DNA of 58,198 bases from a virus: IMG/VR virus record IMGVR_UViG_3300020215_000057, positions 1 to 58,198 of that record; one strand, given 5' to 3'. The position numbers were made by a program, and so were the translations under genes. Shown here one piece after another: positions 32,682-40,763 of this stretch. Positions within the stretch are counted from its first letter, which is position 1. Every line of letters starts with the position of its first letter. The notes under the pieces are model-generated. The model was not told the DNA's origin and ran no database searches. It was given only the letters and a program-made list of their open reading frames with translations.

Positions 32682-32870
32682 ATTAGGACTTGTTAGCATC
32701 AGGTCCTAATGTTGAGGCGAATCGGCGTGGTAGCATTGTGGCCAGAACATGTTCTGCGTATCACCACATGGAGACACGCCTGATGGAGTAAGGCTGGCTG
32801 AAATAGCTGATCATCTTCGGGTGAGAAAAAGCCAGAGCCGGAGTCGCGCCCGGCATCGCCTCAGCTTTTT
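32682..32870 (+). ncRNA. structured intergenic RNA element B
   Basis: There is no good frame in this 220-bp gap. ATTAGGAC/GTCCTAAT (32682-32689 and 32703-32710) forms a hairpin. Then a 10-bp long-range stem GTTGAGGCGA/TCGCCTCAGC (32711-32720 and 32856-32865) encloses smaller hairpins: GGCGTG/CACGCC, a CAGAA/TTCTG stem, TCATC-TTCG-GGTGA with a UUCG tetraloop, and GCCGG/CCGGC. A T run follows the closing stem. It shares blocks (GTGGTAGC, TGGAGACACGC, AGCCAGAG, AGTCGCG) with element C at 42017. Confidence 0.65.
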
Positions 32871-32893
32871 ATTGAACGTATTGGAGGGGTTTT

Positions 32894-33100
32894 ATGGCAG
32901 CTAAGAAATTAAAACAAGTTGAGCATCAGTACTTGACGATGAAAGAGGTCATGGAAAAGACTCGCTATTCAAGGCGCTCCATCGAGAGGTTTATAAAAGA
33001 CGGCGAGTTAAGGTCCGTTCGCATTCGGCGCAAGCGCTTAATTGCGGCGGATTCTTTCGCTGAATTCATTAACGCAAGCACCGTAGACGGAAAGTTTTAA
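32894..33100 (+). CDS. excisionase-like HTH protein
   Basis: A 68-aa protein with a winged-HTH of the MerR/excisionase kind (YLTMKEVMEKTRYSRRSIER followed by IKDGELRSVRIRRKRLI). GGAGGGG lies upstream. It directly precedes the integrase gene, so it is probably the recombination directionality factor; a simple helix-turn-helix regulator is the alternative. Confidence 0.75.
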   Translation: MAAKKLKQVEHQYLTMKEVMEKTRYSRRSIERFIKDGELRSVRIRRKRLIAADSFAEFINASTVDGKF

Positions 33101-33106
33101 TAATCT

Positions 33107-34195
33107 ATGTCAAAAAAGTTTCGACGCTCCATTCGCATCAAGGGCGAGCCAGTAAAGAGCCCCCTGTTTCTCACGAAACGAGAGGCCGATGCGTGGTATA
33201 ACCAAAAATACTCTGAGCGTGCGGCGATGCGTGGCGGGATCTTTTATCATGTGGGCGCGGGCCCACAGCTAAGGGAATATTTTTATTTAACCTGGCTCCC
33301 GAAAAGAAAGCGGAACTATCCTGAATCAACGTGGGCATCAGATGTTCAGCGCTTTGAAAAATATATCCAAAGAATCCTTGGCGGTAAAAAGGTTTCAAAG
33401 ATCAACACGCTAGAGGTCAAGGCATGTCTCGCTGATGTGGTTGATAAGCACGGCGCCGACCCAAAGACGCGGGATCGGGTGCGCTCGCTTTTATCAAAGG
33501 TTTTCAAAGACGCAATGAACGAGGCCGTCCCGCTCACACAAGCGAATCCGGTTGCCGGCATTCAGTTCGACGGTCGCCGTCGCGGCAAAAAAACACCTAA
33601 GCACCTTAAGGCCGAAAGCGAGGCGAAGAGGCTTTTGTGGGCGGCAAAGAAAGATGTCTCGCCGGCCGCACTCCCTATTATTGCAATCCTCATGATGGCA
33701 GCCCTAAGGAAATCCGAAATGCTTCCGCTCTTGATTGAAGATGTGGACTTTAAGCGCCACGCGATAAGCGTGAACAAGCGGTACACTCAGGTTTCAAAGA
33801 AGATTGAGCGCGGCACCAAGTCCGGGGATCTCGAGGGGCGAGAGGTGCCAATGTCTGACGAGCTTGAGCGGATATTGAAAGAATATTTAGCTCGTCGCCC
33901 GAACACAAAGCCCACAGACTTTTTACTTCCCAGCCCCGAAGGCGGACACTACAAGCCTCGAGGGATAAACACTCTTGTTAAAAGGGTCTGTGAGGCCGTG
34001 GGGCTCGACGTTCCACCACACGGGCTTCGTCACTCGCATGGCAGGCTTTTCATCGCAAGCGGAGGCAATAAAAAGGTTTTACAGGCCAACCTTGGGCACG
34101 CCTCAAGCGCAACCACTGACCTCTATGCGGACCTGGCCGGCGTTGATAGGTCCGCGCATCGAAACCTTCTAAATCTCGAGACTGACGATGAGTAA
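33107..34195 (+). CDS. int: phage A tyrosine integrase
   Basis: A 362-aa protein. The arm- and core-binding domains occupy residues 1-160. The catalytic domain has R201 (AALRKSE), K238, H306-x-x-R309 (HGLRH), H331 (LGHASS) and the nucleophile Y340 (DLYADL), all present. It should join attP to a chromosomal tRNA gene. The attP with a tRNA-Leu 3' half lies 127 bp downstream, so the target is visible. Confidence 0.95.
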   Translation: MSKKFRRSIRIKGEPVKSPLFLTKREADAWYNQKYSERAAMRGGIFYHVGAGPQLREYFYLTWLPKRKRNYPESTWASDVQRFEKYIQRILGGKKVSKINTLEVKACLADVVDKHGADPKTRDRVRSLLSKVFKDAMNEAVPLTQANPVAGIQFDGRRRGKKTPKHLKAESEAKRLLWAAKKDVSPAALPIIAILMMAALRKSEMLPLLIEDVDFKRHAISVNKRYTQVSKKIERGTKSGDLEGREVPMSDELERILKEYLARRPNTKPTDFLLPSPEGGHYKPRGINTLVKRVCEAVGLDVPPHGLRHSHGRLFIASGGNKKVLQANLGHASSATTDLYADLAGVDRSAHRNLLNLETDDE

Positions 34196-34321
34196 AAAGA
34201 GTGGGATCAAATCGGCATCACTTTATGTTAATTCTTGTCGTATTACGCCATTATGCACAGCAACCATGCATACGCAGATCACCAGTAGCTCAGCAGATTT
34301 CCGTGAAACAATTCAACCACT

Positions 34322-34386
34322 TGGTGCCCCGAGCCAGACTCGAACTGGCACGCCCGTTTTACCGAAGCCCAGGATTTTAAGTCCTG
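34322..34386 (-). other. attP core: 3' half of tRNA-Leu(UAA)
   Basis: On the minus strand this 65-nt stretch reads as a tRNA from the anticodon stem to the CCA end: stem CAGGA/TCCTG around loop CTTAAAA (anticodon UAA), a long variable loop, T arm GCCAG-TTCGAGT-CTGGC, acceptor strand TCGGGGC, A, CCA. The 5' half is absent; the adjoining 34387-34554 is AT-rich, with no gene found. Integration would replace the 3' end of the host gene with this copy. Both flanks carry phage genes, so this is attP, not a prophage edge. Confidence 0.85.
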
Positions 34387-34554
34387 TACACACTAAAGAT
34401 AAATATCTAAAAACATTATATCTTATTAAAAATCAGGGTTGCGTCAGCGCTCATTTCGGCATCATTTTGTGTCGTATCTCGGCGGCTTTTGGCGCGGATT
34501 ACATCAAAGAAAACAATTCAAATTCAACAACTAGAAAACATCTCGGGGGAGATC

Positions 34555-34626
34555 ATGGATTTTATAGACTCGCTATTTTATGAGGCCTTGGGGCGCGCCG
34601 TGGGGGCTCAAAGTGAAATGGTTTAA
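34555..34626 (+). CDS. 23-aa leader-like peptide
   Basis: CGGGGGAGATC precedes an ATG opening a 23-codon frame (MDFIDSLFYEALGRAVGAQS) that overlaps the replication gene's GTG start by 14 bp. It may be a coupling leader. The weak downstream start (GTG) makes translational coupling plausible. Confidence 0.35.
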   Translation: MDFIDSLFYEALGRAVGAQSEMV

Positions 34627-35350
34627 ACACTTCACTGACATGCATGAGGGCCGGTCGATCAACGACCTTTTAGACCAGCTTGGACACACCGGGCTATGTT
34701 TCTTTTTGTTGCAAGAAATGTGCGCCCGGAAACTCGAAAAACCGGAGGATGGGGAGCTAACAGAGGCGGACTGTTTGTTCCACTTTCATCCGAGAATTGT
34801 CCGGCAAAAGCTCCGCATTTCCCCGGCAAACCTCCGGCATTTGCTGGACGTTTGCGCCGCAAATGGTCTGCTTTCGTATAATCTCACGGAAAACTCAGTT
34901 GAAATTTCTATGCCTATCCTGCTGAATTTATTAGATCGGGACTCAAAAAAAGCGCGGCATACGCGCGCAAGTGACGCGGAAAAACAGCGCCTAGATAAAG
35001 ATAAAGAAAAGAATAATAAGCCAAAAAAAAATGATCCAGTCTTTTTGGCCAGTATTGAGAAAGTTTACGCATCAGAATATCCAAGGAAGGAAGGACTGGC
35101 GCGTGGTTTAAAATTATTGGCCAAAGAAATTAAAAACGAAAAAGACGCTGAAAATTTTTGCAAAGCGATTTCAAACTACGCGAAAAAAGTCGCCGCCGAA
35201 AAGACCGAGAAAAAGTACATCAAGCAGTTCTCGACGTTCTGCGGCGGAGACTGGCAGGACTACGTGGAATGGCAACACGAAGCTAGCGCCGCGAAAAGCT
35301 CCTCCTACGCCGAAGCCATGAAGCGCTTGAACCTGGGCGGTGGCCAATGA
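34613..35350 (+). CDS. phage replication initiator-like protein
   Basis: A 245-aa protein. The GTG start gives MKWFKHFTDMHEGRSINDLL, the usual opening of phage replication proteins of the DnaD/GP18-like winged-helix type. A basic Lys-rich linker (about 110-135) separates a second helical domain. It probably melts or marks the origin and recruits the helicase encoded two genes later. No recognisable origin iterons are seen inside it. Confidence 0.7.
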   Translation: MKWFKHFTDMHEGRSINDLLDQLGHTGLCFFLLQEMCARKLEKPEDGELTEADCLFHFHPRIVRQKLRISPANLRHLLDVCAANGLLSYNLTENSVEISMPILLNLLDRDSKKARHTRASDAEKQRLDKDKEKNNKPKKNDPVFLASIEKVYASEYPRKEGLARGLKLLAKEIKNEKDAENFCKAISNYAKKVAAEKTEKKYIKQFSTFCGGDWQDYVEWQHEASAAKSSSYAEAMKRLNLGGGQ

Positions 35351-36246
35351 GCTTTATTGAAAACCGCCTTTTGTTTGCGCTCAAGGATAACAAGAAGGAG
35401 TTCGAGCCCCCGCGCCTTATCCGCTCCGTTGACGAGGCTTTTGAGCTGAACGAAAAAAAGTGGGGCATTTTCCTAACCGTGAACCAGTTCGAGGGAGAGC
35501 GTCGCACTTATGACACGTGCTCAAAGATATTGGCGTGGGCTGTGGACATCGACCCCGAAGAAAACGAAACGAAAGACGACCTCATGGCGCGAGTGCTTAG
35601 GGGGCCAAAGCCCACGTCGGTGGTTGATAGTGGGCGCGGGCTTCACGTGTACTTCGACGCGGACAAGAGTGCGACAAAAGAAAATTACCGCGAAATCCTC
35701 CCGCGCATGATTGAGTTTTATAGCGCGGACACAAAGGCCAAAGATCCGGCGCGGCTTTTGAGGGTGCCCGGCTTTCTGCACTGGAAGGACCCAGCGAACC
35801 CCAGGCCCGTGAAGCTTTTGAGCGATTATTATTTCACGACTCAGAAATATTCCGAAAAAGACATGCTCGCCCTTTTCCCGGCGACGGAAGAAAAGAAGAG
35901 CGAGCTCAAAGAACGCACGGCACTTAAACGGGCGCTTGAGTTTCAAAAAGACTCTGGCCTCTTTGAGCGCATTTACAGCATGGATTGCCTTGATGGGCTT
36001 GAGCGCTTGTCTGGCTCAGCTGCGGTCGGCGGCGACAGCTTTACTTTTAAGCGCACAGCAAGCGGCAATTACAACATCGTCGTTAACGGCGAGGGGACGT
36101 CGTGCTGGATTGATAATCACAAACGTATTGGGAGCGGAGATGGCGGGGGACCAACTTTGTGGCAATGGGTAAACTGGTATCACCGCAGCCATAAGAAAAC
36201 TTATCAGCATTTTAAGGAAATTTTCCCAGAGGTTTTTAAAAAATGA
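35347..36246 (+). CDS. archaeo-eukaryotic-type primase (PrimPol-like)
   Basis: A 299-aa protein. The catalytic motifs of the AEP superfamily are visible: VDID (66-69) for metal binding, SGRGLHVYF (95-103) with His 100, and RLLRVPG (136-142), with D133. The C-terminal 90 residues look like a small PriCT or zinc-free accessory region. It is a separate primase next to a separate helicase, not the usual fused form. It would synthesise primers for phage replication. Confidence 0.75.
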   Translation: MSFIENRLLFALKDNKKEFEPPRLIRSVDEAFELNEKKWGIFLTVNQFEGERRTYDTCSKILAWAVDIDPEENETKDDLMARVLRGPKPTSVVDSGRGLHVYFDADKSATKENYREILPRMIEFYSADTKAKDPARLLRVPGFLHWKDPANPRPVKLLSDYYFTTQKYSEKDMLALFPATEEKKSELKERTALKRALEFQKDSGLFERIYSMDCLDGLERLSGSAAVGGDSFTFKRTASGNYNIVVNGEGTSCWIDNHKRIGSGDGGGPTLWQWVNWYHRSHKKTYQHFKEIFPEVFKK

Positions 36247-37250
36247 GTGGATTTTTAGGGATGAGAAAATTTGGCTCGCTCATCGACGAGCGCACAAAGC
36301 AGCGAGGGAAGAATCAAGAGGACCTGATCCCCTTTGGCGTGAACTATCTCGACGACGCCCTTGAGGGGATATTGAAAAACGACCTGGTGCTTATCACCGC
36401 GCCGAGCGGAGTGGGGAAAACGGAGCTCGTTTCGCAAATTGCCCTAAACGCCGCAAGACGCGGAAAGCGCATTTATTTTTTAGCGCTTGAATCCTACCCA
36501 GGCGAGGTCGAAGAGCGGCTCATCTACAAGGCCGCAGTCCAACGGTTTTATGCAGACCCCCAGCGCGCACCGGGTCTTCCGGACTACCTCAAGTGGGCGC
36601 ACGGGAAACAGGAGTCTTTTTTAAGCAAGTACTACCCCGAGGCTGAAAAAGAAATCAGGGCCTTTAGGGACCTCATCGATATTCGGGACGGAGGAGAGCC
36701 CTTTGGCCTCGAGGATTTTACAAAAGTCTTTGTTCAGGCGGCCAGAGCCGACGGCGCTCAGCTTGTGATCCTCGATCACCTTCACTACATGGACCACGGG
36801 GACGAGGACGATAACCGTGGCTACAAAAAAGCGCTGATGAAAATGCAGGAGCTTATCAAAGACCACGGCGTTCCGGTGATCCTGGTGGCTCACATCAGAA
36901 AGCGGGACCGGAAGGCGAAGGTGGTTGCTCCTGGCATGGAGGACATCCATGGCTCGAGCGATATTTTCAAAATGGTTACGAAAATGATTTCCATCGCAAA
37001 AGCGCCGGCCGAGCACGGGGGAAAGACCCGGTGGCCAACCTATATGCGAACGGCGAAGTGTCGGTATGGGGGCGCGAGAGACCAGTATGTGGGCATTTGT
37101 GTGTTCGACGTGACGACGAATTCCTATGAGACAAGCTATGAGGTCGGGCAATTAAGTTACCTTGAGGACGAGGTGGAAATCCTTGCGCCCACAGAGCGCC
37201 CCCACTGGTACAGAAGCGAGCGCTCACGGGCGCTTGAGAGGGGGGAATAA
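36243..37250 (+). CDS. replicative DNA helicase, RecA-fold (DnaB-like)
   Basis: A 335-aa protein with Walker A APSGVGKT (53-60), Walker B LVILDHLH (about 174-181), and the DnaB-type segment VPVILVAHIRKRD and HGSSDIFKMV. It lacks a DnaB N-terminal domain and begins almost at the ATPase, as in short phage helicases. It overlaps the primase gene by 4 bp, so the two are expressed together. Confidence 0.85.
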   Translation: MSGFLGMRKFGSLIDERTKQRGKNQEDLIPFGVNYLDDALEGILKNDLVLITAPSGVGKTELVSQIALNAARRGKRIYFLALESYPGEVEERLIYKAAVQRFYADPQRAPGLPDYLKWAHGKQESFLSKYYPEAEKEIRAFRDLIDIRDGGEPFGLEDFTKVFVQAARADGAQLVILDHLHYMDHGDEDDNRGYKKALMKMQELIKDHGVPVILVAHIRKRDRKAKVVAPGMEDIHGSSDIFKMVTKMISIAKAPAEHGGKTRWPTYMRTAKCRYGGARDQYVGICVFDVTTNSYETSYEVGQLSYLEDEVEILAPTERPHWYRSERSRALERGE

Positions 37251-37567
37251 TGGGTCAGTATCAAGAGGTAATTCTTTGCCCGCGCTGTCAGACAAGCTCA
37301 AACAAACGGCACCCCGGCGGGGCGGTGTGTGAAAACGGGCATCTTTGGGCCGTAGACTTTGGCGAGGGGCGAATCCTTAAGCGCTTCGTGCGGTCCATAG
37401 CCGGGCCGATTACGGAGTTTGTTATGCCCATCGGAAAATATCGGGGGCAAAAACTCTCAAACGTCCCCGTGGAGTACTTAACCTGGGCCGAAAAGAACTT
37501 TGAGCCCGGCAATCTTAAAACGCGAATCAGGGAATTTTTAATCACTAACGGGGGGATCAAGGAATGA
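37250..37567 (+). CDS. zinc-ribbon plus DUF3820 protein
   Basis: A 105-aa protein. Residues 8-30 contain CPRC and a later Cys/His, a zinc ribbon. Residues 60-100 (MPIGKYRGQKLSNVPVEYLT) are a DUF3820 module, which in other phages is attached to exonucleases. It overlaps the helicase gene by one base. Probably a replication or recombination accessory. Confidence 0.65.
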   Translation: MGQYQEVILCPRCQTSSNKRHPGGAVCENGHLWAVDFGEGRILKRFVRSIAGPITEFVMPIGKYRGQKLSNVPVEYLTWAEKNFEPGNLKTRIREFLITNGGIKE

Positions 37568-37845
37568 CACCAGAAGCATTTTTACGAAAAGGCAAACTCG
37601 CAGCCTGGGCAAAGGCGCCGCCCACCCGCTCGCGCTACGACCAGCAGAACGACCTGCACTTTAACGAAATCCTTTCGATCAGTGGAAGAGTGATCGAACG
37701 CCGAGTGACGCGGCTTAAGGGTGTAGCGGTCGACGACACGCACTATTCGGGCATCATGGTCCAGTCGTTTGGGCGCCTGCATAAGCCAAAGATCAGCAAG
37801 TTCATCAACCACAAGTACATGGGGCGTGAGGAGTGGCCGGCATGA
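37564..37845 (+). CDS. small hypothetical protein in replication block
   Basis: A 93-aa basic protein with no clear domain. It overlaps the previous and the RusA-like gene by 4 bp each. Its role is likely in nucleic acid metabolism by context alone. Confidence 0.55.
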   Translation: MTPEAFLRKGKLAAWAKAPPTRSRYDQQNDLHFNEILSISGRVIERRVTRLKGVAVDDTHYSGIMVQSFGRLHKPKISKFINHKYMGREEWPA

Positions 37846-38264
37846 AACTCTTATTCGAGTGCGAACTACCTGGACGTGTGGGCATCAAGAAAAACTCCAA
37901 GCGACTTGCCCAAGTTAGAGGCAGGCCTATGATGTTCTCTTCAAAACAATATTTGGCGTGGCGGAGGTCGGCGCTAATTCACTTAAAACAAATAAAAACG
38001 CGCCGCCTTTTGACGATCTCCTGCCCACTTATGGCTGAGTATAGCTTTCACTTTAAAGACCGCAGAAGCGAATCTGATGTGTCGAACTGTATTGAGGGTC
38101 CAGCCGATCTTTTGCAAGAGGCCTCTATTATTGAAAACGACAAACAGATTGTGTCGCTTTCGGCGCGCAAGGTTTTTGACGGCACTGAGAAAACGGTAAT
38201 CAAACTTTATGAACTCGCCGCGCTCGATGGCGGGCGCCGGGGTGTAAAAAGGGAGGGCGAGTGA
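37842..38264 (+). CDS. RusA-like Holliday junction resolvase
   Basis: A 140-aa protein. ATG at 37842 is preferred to the GTG at 37833. GIKKNSKRLAQVRGRPMMFS and the later SDVSNCIEGPADLLQEASII with ENDKQIV match the acidic-residue pattern of RusA (DxxN, D, D). It resolves branched DNA before packaging. One metal-binding Asp position is occupied by Glu/Asn (IENDK), close to the family. Confidence 0.8.
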   Translation: MKLLFECELPGRVGIKKNSKRLAQVRGRPMMFSSKQYLAWRRSALIHLKQIKTRRLLTISCPLMAEYSFHFKDRRSESDVSNCIEGPADLLQEASIIENDKQIVSLSARKVFDGTEKTVIKLYELAALDGGRRGVKREGE

Positions 38265-38623
38265 AAACGCCACTTATGAAGCTAAAAAAGCGAGACATTC
38301 AATGGGCCGTTGATCGAAATAAGGAACGCATTCAACTTTATTCTCGGCTAGCGCTGAAGTTTTTAACTGACCCAGAGAAGAAAGAGCGCAAGCTGGCGCA
38401 GTATTGCGTGTGCTGTTTTTATAGGGAATCGACACTGGCGGGCCAGGCGTTCACAGAAAACCAATGTGGCGTCTGTGAAGTTGAAATGCAGTGGTCATCA
38501 ACACATCAAGAGAAGCTTTGTTTGTCGTGCGCCCAGACGCTCGGGCTTTGTCGCGAATGCACATCAACGATTGATCTAAAAGAGCCAAGGAAATTTAAAA
38601 CAGAGGAAATTAGTTTAACATAA
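38261..38623 (+). CDS. Cys-rich zinc protein of the replication block
   Basis: A 120-aa protein with CVCC, CGVC, CLSC and CREC pairs between residues 47 and 105, forming two zinc knuckles. Overlap of 4 bp with the RusA-like gene. It may be a DNA-binding accessory; no family named. Confidence 0.65.
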   Translation: MKTPLMKLKKRDIQWAVDRNKERIQLYSRLALKFLTDPEKKERKLAQYCVCCFYRESTLAGQAFTENQCGVCEVEMQWSSTHQEKLCLSCAQTLGLCRECTSTIDLKEPRKFKTEEISLT

Positions 38624-38664
38624 ACCCGCCGTCCCCCGTGGACTGGCAAACGAAGGAGATGAGG

Positions 38665-39126
38665 ATGGATCGCAACCCGCGAAGAGCGCTAAGACCTGAT
38701 GCGCAGGCTTTCGATGAGGTTCGTTTAATAACAGTGCCTCGATACAAAGAAAGCGAATTGAGCGGAGATGAGTGGCGTATAAGCGTAAAAGCACAGTACT
38801 TAAGAAAGGGCCGCGTGCTCTATGAGGAAAGTATTGCTCATAACATGGAAGGCGCCGCAAGTTATCTAGGCTACAAATACGTGTTGGCTGGCGAGAAGGT
38901 TGGATATTATGGTGGGGAAGAAAATTTCTGTGACCAAGAGGGCTGCTCTCAGCGGGCCACAACAACATATCAACTAAAAAAGAATTACTGCCGGTCTGGA
39001 CATGAGAGCGATCCGTATGGTGTTGAGGTGCGAATGTTTTGCGACAAACACAATCAGCGAGGTAATTGTGGCCTTGAGGATGCAGACAGTAACTATATTA
39101 AATTGGATATTGGAAAAGTTAATTAA
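38665..39126 (+). CDS. hypothetical protein with Cys/His C-terminal site
   Basis: A 153-aa protein. AAGGAG lies 6 bp before the ATG at 38665. The first half is strand-rich. The C-terminal half has CDQEGC, C, H and CDKHN, a possible two-site zinc fold (CxxxxC...CxxH). Followed by an intergenic hairpin. Function unknown. Confidence 0.6.
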   Translation: MDRNPRRALRPDAQAFDEVRLITVPRYKESELSGDEWRISVKAQYLRKGRVLYEESIAHNMEGAASYLGYKYVLAGEKVGYYGGEENFCDQEGCSQRATTTYQLKKNYCRSGHESDPYGVEVRMFCDKHNQRGNCGLEDADSNYIKLDIGKVN

Positions 39127-39130
39127 CCTT

Positions 39131-39175
39131 CCCCGCGCCAGGCAACACACGAGCTAATCCCGCTTGGCGTTGGGG
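39131..39175 (+). promoter_or_regulatory. strong intergenic hairpin
   Basis: CCCCGCGCCAGG (39131-39142) pairs with CTTGGCGTTGGGG (39163-39175), 12 pairs with one bulged T at 39170 and two G-T pairs, loop 20 nt. There is no T run, so it is more likely RNA stability or regulatory structure than a terminator. It separates the replication block from cluster 2. Confidence 0.5.
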
Positions 39176-39195
39176 ATTTACTAGAGAGGATGAGT

Positions 39196-39462
39196 ATGGA
39201 TAAGGAAATTATAACGCTGCTCATAGAAAACGGCGTTGTGATGGCGGCAATCATTGTTGTCGCGATTGTATTTTTAGCGATCTGCCTTGGCATTGGCGTG
39301 GCGTATTTCGCAAAGCGCACAGAGGATGGGTCTTTTGCGCTCGCAAAACACAGCGCGAAACTTCAAGCCAAGCGAAACGAATACCAATTAAACGAAACAC
39401 TTCAGCTAAAGGGCGCTCAATCAATTGAGGTGCCGTGGAAGGATTCAAGTGGCAACTCTTAA
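39196..39462 (+). CDS. small TM protein
   Basis: An 88-aa protein. GAGAGGA places the start at 39196. Residues 14-38 (NGVVMAAIIVVAIVFLAICL) are a single TM helix, followed by a charged tail. It overlaps the next gene. It resembles phage membrane peptides of unknown role. Confidence 0.6.
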   Translation: MDKEIITLLIENGVVMAAIIVVAIVFLAICLGIGVAYFAKRTEDGSFALAKHSAKLQAKRNEYQLNETLQLKGAQSIEVPWKDSSGNS

Positions 39463-39688
39463 ATCCCGCATCAACGCCGCCATCAAGGACTGGCCGGAAG
39501 ATCCGAAGAGCAAGCATAAATTGAACGCTGGCCAGAGGCGCGAGGCTATTAAAATGATTTGCACGAAGATTATTAACGAGGCGCTTTTAGGAATATCGCC
39601 GACGCTGGATCTTATTCAGATGTATGCGAAGGAGTTAAATTACAAGCGCTTTGGGAAGAGCGCCAAGCGCCGGGGGGAAAAGCGATGA
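39449..39688 (+). CDS. small basic protein
   Basis: A 79-aa protein. GGAAGGA precedes the GTG at 39449, so the first eight residues of the longest frame are dropped. Highly basic, helical (EAIKMICTKIINEALLGISP). It may bind nucleic acid. It overlaps the next gene by 4 bp. Confidence 0.55.
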   Translation: MATLKSRINAAIKDWPEDPKSKHKLNAGQRREAIKMICTKIINEALLGISPTLDLIQMYAKELNYKRFGKSAKRRGEKR

Positions 39689-40017
39689 GCGAATATAAGC
39701 AGGGTGATATTGTGAGGTCGTGTGGCGCGAAGATGGTAATCGTTGCCGATCATCCGGTAAACAAAGGTGGGTATTATGGGCTCTATTTACCAAATGATAA
39801 ACTGACGGTTAATCAAAAGCTTTCCGTTCAATTCATTCATCCCGACGATATTGATGGCCCCTGGCGCGAGCCTTTGCGGGCGGAGTTTGAAACCGAATGG
39901 AGTGAAGCGGTTCTTGATAGCGGCGCTAGAATTATTATGCCCGGATCCTCAGGGCCAGGGGGGCTTTATCAATTCGTTGGCAAACGAACCCGCGTAACAG
40001 TGGAAGAAATTTTATGA
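39685..40017 (+). CDS. small cluster 2 protein, full-length copy
   Basis: A 110-aa protein. The C-terminal 26 residues are identical to the fragment at 1-90. Its N-terminus (YKQGDIVRSCGAKMVIVADH) suggests a small beta-barrel like the YodC-like family. It starts cluster 2. Function unknown. Confidence 0.65.
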   Translation: MSEYKQGDIVRSCGAKMVIVADHPVNKGGYYGLYLPNDKLTVNQKLSVQFIHPDDIDGPWREPLRAEFETEWSEAVLDSGARIIMPGSSGPGGLYQFVGKRTRVTVEEIL

Positions 40018-40048
40018 CCGACCTAGAAGAGCTATTGAAATCGGCGAG
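39935..40048. repeat. near-identical direct repeat with 8-121
   Basis: Second copy of the 114-bp repeat (one mismatch). It spans the end of one gene and the start of the next, so the duplication unit includes whole genes. Confidence 0.9.
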
Positions 40049-40286
40049 CAAGGATAAAAAGGGCGAGGCCGCAGCGCTTTTGCTTGAACAGTTTAACTTT
40101 TGGAACAATGAAAACAAAATGCTCATCGGTGGCGACATAGACATGGCCATTCTCTACGCCATGCGTGCGCGCGACAATGAGCTCGAAACCTACCACGAGC
40201 TTAAGGGCACCGTGGGGGACTCGGGCGAACAGCTTCAAGATATGAATCATGAGATTAGAAAGATACTGGAGACGTCCGATGAGTGA
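40014..40286 (+). CDS. small acidic cluster protein, paralog of 87-359
   Basis: A 90-aa protein similar throughout to the product of 87-359. Differences cluster in the first 50 residues; the last 39 match almost fully. Retention of frame and length in both copies implies function. It overlaps the next gene by 8 bp. Confidence 0.75.
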   Translation: MTDLEELLKSASKDKKGEAAALLLEQFNFWNNENKMLIGGDIDMAILYAMRARDNELETYHELKGTVGDSGEQLQDMNHEIRKILETSDE

Positions 40287-40527
40287 GCACGATATTGCTG
40301 TTTTAGTGGATGAGGTTAAGCGCCTTCGGGCTCGCATTTCTGAGCTTGAGGTAGGCATTGATAACGGCTACAAGTGCGCGCAGATAGTCCGCGAGCAAAC
40401 GGCGCTGCTGCGCGAAGCGATTACGATGATTGAAAAATACCGCATGGGGTTTGCGCCAGAGTACGAAATGTCTATCGCCTTTACAGAGCACGTTACCGCC
40501 GCCCTCGGCTCGCGGGATGGTGTGTGA
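40279..40527 (+). CDS. fusion-like cluster protein
   Basis: An 82-aa protein. Residues 1-25 (MSEHDIAVLVDEVKRLRARI) match the start of the 67-aa protein at 352-555. Residues 38-78 (REQTALLREAITMIEKYRMG and on) match the end of the 175-aa protein at 653-1180. In cluster 1 these are two genes with a TM peptide between them; here they form one frame. Confidence 0.75.
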   Translation: MSEHDIAVLVDEVKRLRARISELEVGIDNGYKCAQIVREQTALLREAITMIEKYRMGFAPEYEMSIAFTEHVTAALGSRDGV

Positions 40528-40763
40528 TGTCTAAATTTGGTCAAGGATATATTTGCGCGTGTACAACCCTCGCGCAGTTAGAGGGCGGCACCAACACGAA
40601 TGTTGAAGAGATGCTAGAAGCTGGCGGCTATACGACTATTGGCAAACTTCGAAAGGCTGGAGCCGAGGATTTTGATGTCAAATATTTGAGGGCAGCAATT
40701 AGAAACATAATGCGGCGGCGCTCTTATAAAAAACCAAATCCGACGGGAGGCGCAAGTGACTAG
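40527..40763 (+). CDS. small cluster 2 protein without paralog
   Basis: A 78-aa protein starting MSKFGQGYICACTTLAQLEG. The middle (EAGGYTTIGKLRKAGAEDFD) has a helix-hairpin-like look. It is not found in cluster 1. A GTG one codon upstream is an alternative start. Overlaps both neighbours. Confidence 0.55.
   Translation: MSKFGQGYICACTTLAQLEGGTNTNVEEMLEAGGYTTIGKLRKAGAEDFDVKYLRAAIRNIMRRRSYKKPNPTGGASD

Noticed and set aside
34188-34583. A 131-codon frame overlapping the end of the integrase and the attP
   Set aside because: It runs across the tRNA half and AT-rich flank, has no start signal, and its residues are not protein-like. The tRNA explains the sequence.
36621-37151. A 176-codon reverse frame over the helicase
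   Set aside because: The forward gene has Walker motifs; the reverse frame is a shadow.
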